Origin: an uncultured Akkermansia sp.
GTDB lineage: Bacteria; Verrucomicrobiota; Verrucomicrobiia; Verrucomicrobiales; Akkermansiaceae
Direction of reading: 5' to 3'
Assembly (NCBI GenBank): GCA_904501975.1
Contig: CAJGCZ010000052.1
Span: 1-11,201, forward strand
Length of the DNA stretch: 11,201 nucleotides
The notes under the pieces were generated by a model. That model did not search any database. It saw nothing but the letters and a program-made list of their open reading frames with translations, and had not been told where the DNA came from. The position numbers and the translations under genes were made by a program. Numbering within the stretch: position 1 is the first letter of the stretch; each line of letters starts with the position of its first letter. Below, piece by piece: positions 6,618 through 11,201 of the stretch.

Positions 6618-6866
6618 CATCTCCGTCTGCACGCTTTCCGCATGGCGGAGCAAAGCTTATCGTACGCATAGGACGGGGCGAAAGGGAGGCTGACTTCCCC
6701 CACCATCCAGGCTACGAGAGGTTGGGCACCGTGGGTGATGTTTTGGGAGCTTTTCGGTGTCGCATTTGTTTTTGAGCTTCTCGCAGCTCGATAAATTCAA
6801 AATTTACCATACAAAATCTTCTTCGCATCCTTTGAACAGACCGCCCAGAAACACGACAGAGTAAGC

Positions 6867-6932
6867 CCAACCTTTAGCTATCGCTTGCAAGTGGCTTTAT
6901 CCCATTGCAAGCGATGTTTCAACTTAGGTTGG
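6867..6932. repeat. nested inverted repeat, possible structured RNA
   Basis: The inner stem ATCGCTTGCAA (6880-6890) pairs perfectly with TTGCAAGCGAT (6905-6915) around a 14-base loop. An outer CCAACCT near 6867-6873 pairs with AGGTTGG at 6926-6932. There is no T run, so it is not a standard terminator. It could be a small RNA, a cruciform site or a decayed element end. Confidence 0.5.
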
Positions 6933-6959
6933 CACTCGGTGAAAATGGCACATAAACTA

Positions 6960-7047
6960 TTGATTCTGTGTAGCTTCTCGATTCGGAATATCTTTGCTTG
7001 GCGATATGGTTCCATTGCCTAAAATTCGCCTAAACGCACAGAATCAA
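6960..7047. repeat. 11-bp inverted repeat pair
   Basis: TTGATTCTGTG (6960-6970) and CACAGAATCAA (7037-7047) are perfect reverse complements separated by 66 bases without coding capacity. They resemble the terminal repeats of a small non-autonomous element, but no target duplication is evident. Confidence 0.45.
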
Positions 7048-7097
7048 CAGATTGGAGATTCGAGACATCTTTAGTACCCCTAAAAGGCTTTCGCGCT

Positions 7098-7147
7098 TAG
7101 AAAAAGAGGCTTCCGGCTTCGAGTTCGGGCTTGCGCCCTCCTTTCTA
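7098..7147 (-). terminator. hairpin with conserved loop, second copy
   Basis: On the minus strand a stem forms between 7135-7147 and 7098-7110 (TAGAAAGGAGGGC with GCCTCTTTTTCTA, one mismatch and wobble pairs), ending in a T run. The loop and flanks (7112-7146) match 808-842 on the plus strand at 32 of 35 positions. The stem bases differ between the copies but pairing is kept. As a terminator it would act on minus-strand transcripts coming from the tRNA side. Confidence 0.5.
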
Positions 7148-7233
7148 CGCCATGACGGGTAGGCATGCTTCCGTCTTAGGTCTTCCGTGACCGCTCTTGT
7201 CCTGAGGGGCGGTGGTAAACCGGGGAACTTATC

Positions 7234-7273
7234 CATCGCTCGCAACGGGCAGGGGTTCGAATCCCCTATGCTC
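7234..7273 (+). pseudogene. tRNA-Ala 3' fragment
   Basis: This plus-strand stretch copies the 3' half of the nearby tRNA-Ala: part of the anticodon arm (CATCGCTCGCAAC), a perfect T arm AGGGG-TTCGAAT-CCCCT and the acceptor end ATGCTC. It continues into GTAAAAAGGC, resembling the sequence just after the true tRNA (ATAAAAAAGGC). There is no matching 5' half, so it is not a functional tRNA. It lies in the opposite orientation to the intact gene, so it is not a simple attachment-site duplication. Confidence 0.75.
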
Positions 7274-7339
7274 GTAAAAAGGCTCCGATTGGGTAGAGCG
7301 ATGGGTATAGCGAAGCGGCCGTTTAATGCGACGGGCTGT

Positions 7340-7437
7340 TGACTCGCCGCCGCCCCATCGGCTGCGCCTCGGCGGCTCGCCCCTACGGGGCAAACGCTGC
7401 GCGTTTGTCCAAGTTGCCTTACAGCCGTCGGCAACTT
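7340..7437. repeat. cluster of short GC-rich hairpins
   Basis: Consecutive small inverted repeats: GCCGCC with GGCGGC (about 7347-7377), CCCC-TA-CGGGG (about 7379-7390), AAACGC-TGC-GCGTTT (7392-7406) and AAGTTGCC with GGCAACTT (7411-7418 and 7430-7437). No gene. Its role is unknown; it resembles a palindromic intergenic repeat. Confidence 0.45.
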
Positions 7438-7460
7438 TGCCTGCGATGCGGCATGGGAAC

Positions 7461-7484
7461 CATGGCATACTTACTGCAACGGGC
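7461..7484 (+). repeat. direct repeat copy B (right edge, beside the tRNA)
   Basis: Matches 1769-1792 at 22 of 24 bases in the same orientation. It runs directly into GCAACGGGCAGGGGT (7476-7490), which also occurs in the tRNA fragment at 7242-7256, and from there into the palindrome next to the tRNA 3' end. Confidence 0.5.
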
Positions 7485-7507
7485 AGGGGTGTGAGAAGCC
7501 CCGGAAG

Positions 7508-7554
7508 TGCTCCATAAAAAAGGCACCCGGAATGGGTGCCTTTTTTATGGAGCA
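7508..7554. terminator. bidirectional terminator in a 21-bp perfect palindrome
   Basis: TGCTCCATAAAAAAGGCACC plus C (7508-7528) is perfectly repeated in reverse at 7534-7554 around the loop GGAAT. The core GGCACCC/GGGTGCC stem is flanked by six A and six T, so it terminates in both directions. It lies immediately after the tRNA gene on the minus strand and includes the last acceptor-stem bases, so the palindrome is partly an inverted copy of the tRNA end. Confidence 0.8.
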
Positions 7555-7620
7555 TAGGGGATTCGAACCCCTGACCTGTTGCGTGCGATGCAACCGCTCT
7601 ACCAACTGAGCTAATGCCCC
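7548..7620 (-). tRNA. tRNA-Ala (anticodon CGC)
   Basis: A complete cloverleaf is read on the minus strand: acceptor GGGGCAT/ATGCTCC, D arm GCTC-loop-GAGC with AGTTGGTA, anticodon arm GTTGC-ATCGCAC-GCAAC, variable loop AGGTC, and T arm AGGGG-TTCGAAT-CCCCT. The anticodon loop gives CGC after U33, decoding GCG. The acceptor has the G3-U70 wobble pair, the alanine identity element, and A73 as discriminator. CCA is not encoded. A strong promoter lies just upstream and a terminator directly downstream, so it is a single-gene unit. Confidence 0.95.
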
Positions 7621-7637
7621 GCATTGAATGCGGGGGC

Positions 7638-7666
7638 ATTATACCGCGGGGAGCGGGGGGATGCAA
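7638..7666 (-). promoter_or_regulatory. promoter of tRNA-Ala
   Basis: On the minus strand TTGCAT (7661-7666), exactly 17 bases, TATAAT (7638-7643). A GC-rich GCCCCCGC follows the -10 box, as in discriminators of stringently controlled stable-RNA promoters. Transcription would start near 7631, about 11 bases before the mature tRNA. Confidence 0.8.
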
Positions 7667-7724
7667 GCATAATATTCTGAATTTTGAAAAATTAGAAGAG
7701 AATATGTAGGGGGAAGGGCGGTGA

Positions 7725-9206
7725 TTAGTGGGTGTAGCTTTGCGCGAGGGTGCGGAAATGGCGGGCTTGGGCGTCATCTTGCATCATGCCGCGGTTTTCT
7801 TTGCATCCGGTTTCGTAGTAGTGGGCTACGCGGAGCGCTGCTTCGGCATCGCCGAGTTCTGCGAGGGAGCGCAGTGCCCAAGGGTTGTCTTCCATATCGG
7901 CCGCTTTGCGGAAGTGTTTGCGGGCTTCGAGCTCGTCTTTGGGGGTGCCGGTTCCCTCCGCATAGCATTTACCGAGGTTGAAGTAGCCCCAGTGGTAGCC
8001 GTGTTCCGCAGCTTGTCTGTACCAGTGGAGCGCTTTTTCCGGGGAGATGGGGCAACCTTGAGCTTGAGCTCGACCATCGTAGTAGCAGTCGCCTACTTCG
8101 TTCATGCAAGCGGCGTCGCCTAATTCCGCAAGCGCGAGCAGTGCCCAGAAGTTTTGTTGCTCCGCTGCTTTGCGGAACCATTTGCGGGCTTCGTCAAGGT
8201 TTTGGGGGGCGCCGTGTCCTTCGCGGTAGCATTTGCCGAGGTTGAAGTAGCCCCAGTGGAAGTTGGCGTCGGCGGCGCTGCGGTAGTAGTGCAGGGCTTT
8301 GTCGAAGTTTTGCTCGAAGCCATTGTTGCCGTTATAGTAATCATCGCCGGTGTTCACGAGGGACCAAGCCGCATCCTCGTTGCCGAGCTGCGCGGGTGAG
8401 TTTTCGATGGAGTGGAAGAAGAGCTCCTTGAAGCCCGGTGTTTGGAAGAAGTCGTTATGCGTGCAGTTCACCCAGACGGTTTCGGGGTGGGTGGCGGTGA
8501 AGGCGTGGAAGAGGTTCCAGGTGGATTCGTGGGGGATGGTATCATCCGTACGTGCCATGAAGATTACGACGGGGCAGGTGACTTGCGGGGCGTAATCTAC
8601 AGAGCGCAAGATGTTGCCTACGCATGCTTTGCAGAAGCCTTTCAGGATGAAGAGCGGGATTTTCGGGCAGGCATGGTGGGTGAGGTGCACGGCTGCGTTG
8701 TAGATGCAGTCGTAGGGGGCAATGAGGATGAGTTTGTCCGCCTTTACCGCTGCGGCTACTTGTACGGCAATGCCGGTTCCCAAGCTGCAGCCTGCAATGA
8801 CCAGTGAAGAGTAGCCACTGCCGTGGTTTCTGCACCAGTCGATGCATTCGCAGGCGTCGCTGATGAGGTCTTTCTCTCGCGCTACGCCCTGTGAGTCGCC
8901 GTAGCCGCGATAATTGATCATCAGGTAGGAGCGTGAGTGGTCATTCGCGGCGTCTTCCACCGCCCAACCGATGTGTACGCCCTTGCCGTGGTAGGCTACT
9001 ACCAGCGGTTTATCCGCGCCGCGGTCAAAATACCAGCCGTTAAGCTCCGTGCCGTCTTTGGCGCGAATGGTGACGTGGTGCTCCATGTGCCCGAATTTTT
9101 CGTCAGGGTCGGCGGGATAGGGCATGTATACTAATTGCGACGGCGCAAGGGAACTCAAGGATAACTTGCCGAGAAAGGGATGAGAAACAGCAAATGCTTC
9201 AGCCAT
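7725..9206 (-). CDS. alpha/beta hydrolase fused to Sel1 repeats
   Basis: Encodes 493 residues. Residues 40-265 form an alpha/beta-hydrolase domain: oxyanion-side YHGKG (72-76), nucleophile elbow GCSLG with Ser141, candidate acid Asp221 or 222 in ARTDDTIPHE, and candidate His250 in NCTHNDFF. The fold resembles BEM46/FrsA-type serine hydrolases, with NYRGYGDSQG (98-107) typical of them. Residues 280-490 are Sel1-like repeats (DKALHYYRSAAD, WGYFNLGKCYREG, DEARKWFRKAAE), a helical scaffold for protein binding. The repeat region contains a duplicated 88-residue module. No signal peptide, so probably cytoplasmic. The substrate cannot be told. The ATG at 9206 has no Shine-Dalgarno sequence but a good promoter upstream. 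Confidence 0.85.
   Translation of the reverse strand: MAEAFAVSHPFLGKLSLSSLAPSQLVYMPYPADPDEKFGHMEHHVTIRAKDGTELNGWYFDRGADKPLVVAYHGKGVHIGWAVEDAANDHSRSYLMINYRGYGDSQGVAREKDLISDACECIDWCRNHGSGYSSLVIAGCSLGTGIAVQVAAAVKADKLILIAPYDCIYNAAVHLTHHACPKIPLFILKGFCKACVGNILRSVDYAPQVTCPVVIFMARTDDTIPHESTWNLFHAFTATHPETVWVNCTHNDFFQTPGFKELFFHSIENSPAQLGNEDAAWSLVNTGDDYYNGNNGFEQNFDKALHYYRSAADANFHWGYFNLGKCYREGHGAPQNLDEARKWFRKAAEQQNFWALLALAELGDAACMNEVGDCYYDGRAQAQGCPISPEKALHWYRQAAEHGYHWGYFNLGKCYAEGTGTPKDELEARKHFRKAADMEDNPWALRSLAELGDAEAALRVAHYYETGCKENRGMMQDDAQARHFRTLAQSYTH
7965..8259. repeat. duplicated module in the Sel1 region
   Basis: The 31 bases at 7965-7995 recur at 8229-8259 with one mismatch, 264 bp (88 codons) apart, encoding the HWGYFNLGKCY segment twice. 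The flanking protein is also alike in both copies, so a two-repeat unit was duplicated fairly recently. Confidence 0.75.
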
Positions 9207-9275
9207 AATGTAGAGGTGTTTGGGGTGAAAGGTTTGGTTTGTGTGTTGGTGCGGTTGCTTCTGTAGTGTAAAAGA

Positions 9276-9304
9276 TATATATCATGTATTTTTGCGCGCG
9301 TCAA
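9276..9304 (-). promoter_or_regulatory. promoter of the hydrolase-Sel1 gene
   Basis: TTGACG (9299-9304), 17 bases, TATATA (9276-9281) on the minus strand. This gives a leader of about 60 bases before the ATG at 9206. Confidence 0.55.
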
Positions 9305-9404
9305 GCCTGTATCTGAGAATAAGGTGAAAAAAAGGAGGCAAGAATTGCAACTTGCTGAAAAATAGATCGAAAGGTGCTAAGGAGGTGATTGCCGGCAGGC
9401 TGTT

Positions 9405-10199
9405 TTATCTTGCCTCACTGCTATGGGAGAAGCAATAGCGACGGAGCAAAAACGCAGCGATAGCGAGGAAGAGCAGGGCGGGAATCAAGAGAATAGCGTA
9501 GCCGATATGGAGGAATAAGGTGTCGTTTTCGGAGAGGTGCGGGCTCAGGAGCAAGACTGTAGCGTGTGGGCACAAGAGCGGCAGAATGTACCATAGATAG
9601 GTGTGGCTACGTTTGCTGAAATTGAAACCTTTGCACATGAGCAAGCAGCCGGCGGGCAGCCAAAAGGGCGCCGCAAGAACAACTAAGAAGATGACGGTTG
9701 CCCCAACAGTTCCCGAGATGTCATTAGGCGTGCTTGTCGGCGGAGTATGAGTAGCGCTGATGGGCAGCCCTTGGTTCATGCGGTCGTCTGCAACGGTTAT
9801 GCCGGTGAGACTCAGCTGTGCTGAGTTGTCGGCGTGATGTTCCAAGCGGATGTCGGATGCTAAGAATGCCCACTCGGTGGTTGGGTCGGTGAGGGAACGC
9901 GCGCTGTCAGCTGTGTAAAGGGTTGAGGGTTGCGCTTCGGTGTGTGGCTGTTGCTGCAGCCGAAGGGTGGTTGCGGTTTGCTGAATCCACTCTGCATCGG
10001 CATGGAAGCGAAAGGTGTACGTGCCATTTTTGGCGGGGAGCTGTTGCAGGTTTTGCGGCTCATCCCCCAGCCAGTAAACAAAATCAGCCCATTGGCGAGT
10101 TGCTTGTTGGTTGCGGATTTGCAGTTGTAGCCCGCAGAACGCAGCGAAGCATAATAGCGTAAACAGGATAAAAATGATGCGGAACGTTTTGCGCTTCAT
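9405..10199 (-). CDS. membrane protein with a large extracytoplasmic loop, unknown function
   Basis: Encodes 264 residues from the ATG at 10199. An earlier in-frame start at 10289 would put 30 polar residues (starting MRFPLSPSVQ) before a typical MKRK-hydrophobic N-terminus, so I reject it. The first membrane segment is at about 7-25, followed by a polar domain (26-163) rich in Gln and Thr, then three more hydrophobic segments (about 164-188, 200-219, 228-252) and a basic end. No family is recognised. It follows the secreted ankyrin-like gene by 109 bases without an obvious terminator, so the two may share a transcript. Confidence 0.65.
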   Translation of the reverse strand: MKRKTFRIIFILFTLLCFAAFCGLQLQIRNQQATRQWADFVYWLGDEPQNLQQLPAKNGTYTFRFHADAEWIQQTATTLRLQQQPHTEAQPSTLYTADSARSLTDPTTEWAFLASDIRLEHHADNSAQLSLTGITVADDRMNQGLPISATHTPPTSTPNDISGTVGATVIFLVVLAAPFWLPAGCLLMCKGFNFSKRSHTYLWYILPLLCPHATVLLLSPHLSENDTLFLHIGYAILLIPALLFLAIAAFLLRRYCFSHSSEAR

Positions 10200-10308
10200 G
10201 CCGTATGGGAGGAAAGTGCTTGAATCAGTAATCGAAGCGGTCGGTTTGGAGTAGGCCGCCTGAACGGATGGACTGAGTGGAAACCGCAAGGATAGAGATT
10301 GGGGGGCA

Positions 10309-10866
10309 TCAACGGCCGGAGGGTTTTTCTCCTTCTAATTTAATGCCTGCTTTTTTTGCCTTCAGGCAAATCTCAAGAAGATTGTATTGGATGCGCGCGT
10401 GGAACAACAATGACTGGATTTCCGGTGAGATTTTAAGCTCGGCATAGCAGTAATCCGGGAGGAATGGAAGAGCCCCTTGTTGCAACATGTGTTGAACCAG
10501 TTCGTAATCATTTCCAAATACAGCAGCATACAGAGGGGAGGCATACAGACCATCTTGTGTCCAGTATGTATCATTGATTTCATCAGGATACCGGTTCACG
10601 CGTTCTACCATGTTTCGGCGTGCTTCCGCCACTTTTTCTCGCCGTTCTTGTTCGGAGAGAGAGGCTTTGGCATTTCTTGACTCCTCAATGGCTTCCATGT
10701 AGCAGCGGCATGCCTCGATGACGTGACCGTGATATTTTTCTTTATCCTCAGCCAAGTACGAGGGCTTGTCCAAATTGCCGGGGTAGATGGTACCGTCTGC
10801 CCCGGCGATGGGGGAGGAGAGAACTGCCACGATGGCGGTGCAAGTAAGAAGTATGGCTTTTTTCAT
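10309..10866 (-). CDS. secreted protein with an ankyrin-like repeat
   Basis: Encodes 185 residues. A classic signal peptide, MKKAILLTCTAIVAVLSSP, runs to a likely cleavage after AGA (about residue 23). Residues 45-95 form a charged, probably coiled helical region (EQERREKVAEARRNMVERV). Residues 109-134 (SPLYAAVFGNDYELVQHMLQ and QGA) fit a single ankyrin repeat (compare the consensus TPLHLAAxxGHxEVVxxLLxxGA). The function is unknown; ankyrin units suggest protein binding in the periplasm or outside the cell. A canonical promoter lies upstream and there is no Shine-Dalgarno sequence. Confidence 0.75.
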   Translation of the reverse strand: MKKAILLTCTAIVAVLSSPIAGADGTIYPGNLDKPSYLAEDKEKYHGHVIEACRCYMEAIEESRNAKASLSEQERREKVAEARRNMVERVNRYPDEINDTYWTQDGLYASPLYAAVFGNDYELVQHMLQQGALPFLPDYCYAELKISPEIQSLLFHARIQYNLLEICLKAKKAGIKLEGEKPSGR

Positions 10867-10925
10867 ATGCGTGTGTGGGGTTCGGTATTGAGTGTTGATT
10901 TTGAGGCCTGCAATGGATTGCCTTC

Positions 10926-10954
10926 ATTGTATGGAATTGTACGACGGATGTCAA
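10926..10954 (-). promoter_or_regulatory. promoter of the ankyrin-like gene
   Basis: TTGACA (10949-10954), 17 bases, TACAAT (10926-10931) on the minus strand, giving a leader of about 53 bases before the ATG at 10866. One of the clearest sigma70-type promoters in the window. Confidence 0.75.
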
Positions 10955-11010
10955 CCTGATTTTTTTGATGAAAAGCTGAAGATGAAGCTGCCGCAATGTT
11001 GCGTATATTG

Positions 11011-11190
11011 TGGTGCTACGGAGCGACGGAGCGTCAGCGACGCAGCGTAGGCCGACAGATAATGGCGCCTGTGAGGGCGTAGCAAGCGAAGACGCGAAGC
11101 CCCAAGGACCGGCGAGCCACGGCGTAGCAAGCGAGCGCAGCGAGACGCGAAGCCGGGAGCGAAGCGACGCTCCGAGCCGGGACGGGCGCG
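11011..11190. repeat. GC-rich short-repeat tract
   Basis: Built from repeated words such as GGCGTAGCAAGCGA (11076-11089 and 11121-11134) followed by GACGCGAAGCC (11091-11101 and 11144-11154), plus GAGCGAAGCGACGC and CGGAGCG variants. CGGAGCGTC (11027-11035) is the reverse complement of GACGCTCCG (11166-11174). No gene is seen. It continues past or ends near the window edge. Confidence 0.6.
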
Positions 11191-11201
11191 TGTCTTTTTG
11201 T

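Larger units (their letters stand above)
6618..7510. other. non-coding region of hairpins and tRNA fragments
   Basis: No credible gene in about 890 bases. It holds a nested inverted repeat (6867-6932), an 11-bp inverted repeat (6960-6970 with 7037-7047), the minus-strand copy of the conserved-loop hairpin (7098-7147), a tRNA 3' fragment (7234-7273), a GC-rich stretch of small hairpins (7340-7437) and direct repeat copy B (7461-7484). Open frames here read as low-quality peptides rich in Arg, Gly and Pro and are not called. It looks like a decayed junction between acquired DNA and the tRNA locus. Confidence 0.6.

Noticed and set aside
7030..7434. Open frame of 134 codons on the minus strand
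   Set aside because: It covers the repeated hairpin and the tRNA fragment, has an Arg/Ser/Pro-rich composition and no ribosome binding site.
7234..7620. tRNA fragment and intact tRNA as a simple attL/attR pair
   Set aside because: The fragment is in the opposite orientation to the intact gene, whereas site-specific integration gives direct repeats.
7229..7777. Open frame of 182 codons on the minus strand
   Set aside because: It runs straight through the tRNA-Ala gene and its terminator and into the end of the hydrolase gene; the peptide is the familiar translation of a tRNA.
7728..8807. Several open frames antisense to the hydrolase-Sel1 gene
   Set aside because: They mirror the codon pattern of the repeats, giving low-complexity Val/Gly-rich peptides with no homology.
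9379..9394. AAGGAGGTGAT, complementary to the 3' end of 16S rRNA
   Set aside because: No start codon and reading frame follow on the plus strand, and no 16S sequence precedes it on the minus strand; it is probably chance.
10200..10289. Longer N-terminus for the 264-residue membrane protein
   Set aside because: The extra 30 residues are polar and would precede a normal basic-hydrophobic N-terminus starting at 10199.
1..11201. CRISPR array, integrase, transposase or complete insertion sequence
   Set aside because: No regularly spaced repeats and no recombinase-like protein were found in any frame.

Overview
The window looks like a bacterial chromosome segment of roughly 50-58% GC with a foreign, AT-richer defence block inside it. 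Several sigma70-type promoters can be read directly: TTGCAT-17-TATAAT before the tRNA, TTGACA-17-TACAAT before the ankyrin-like gene and TTGACG-17-TATATA before the hydrolase gene. The resident genes have poor or no Shine-Dalgarno sequences and mostly encode secreted or membrane proteins of unknown function. This would fit a gut Verrucomicrobiota-like Gram-negative, but that is only a weak impression. No ribosomal RNA or universal marker gene is present to settle it.

Layout. Positions 1-1703 hold the 3' end of an unknown gene, a small four-helix membrane protein, a hairpin terminator and a membrane-anchored unknown protein on the minus strand. From about 1.8 to 6.6 kb lies the defence block, all on the plus strand. 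It contains a small unknown gene (2039-2365), the first 52 codons of a Dam-type adenine methyltransferase, a complete DpnI homologue (methyl-directed GATC endonuclease) with a translationally coupled 82-residue partner, the last ~60 codons of a second (DpnA/M2-like) methyltransferase, and an AT-rich overlapping pair that I read as a compact Gabija system: gajA (OLD-type ATPase with a TOPRIM nuclease domain) and gajB (UvrD-like helicase). From 6.6 to 7.5 kb there is no credible gene, only inverted repeats and fragments of a tRNA 3' end, and this runs up to an intact tRNA-Ala(CGC) gene on the minus strand. From 7.7 to 10.9 kb come three minus-strand genes: an alpha/beta hydrolase fused to Sel1 repeats, a four-helix membrane protein and a secreted ankyrin-like protein. 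The last ~190 bases are GC-rich short repeats.

How it fits together. In pneumococcus the DpnI cassette (cuts methylated GATC) and the DpnII cassette (two GATC methyltransferases plus an enzyme that cuts unmethylated GATC) are alternatives at one locus. Here a DpnI gene sits between the N-terminal stub of a Dam methylase and the C-terminal stub of a DpnA-like methylase. This looks like a fossil of a DpnII-to-DpnI switch. The stubs cannot methylate, which is what a DpnI owner needs to survive. By hand count the window has only 7 GATC sites against about 44 expected, as if the DNA had long been exposed to GATC-cutting enzymes. Gabija directly downstream would add a modification-independent anti-phage layer. 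A 24-bp imperfect direct repeat at 1769-1792 and 7461-7484 brackets the block and ends beside the tRNA gene, so it may mark the edges of acquired DNA. I saw no integrase or transposase.
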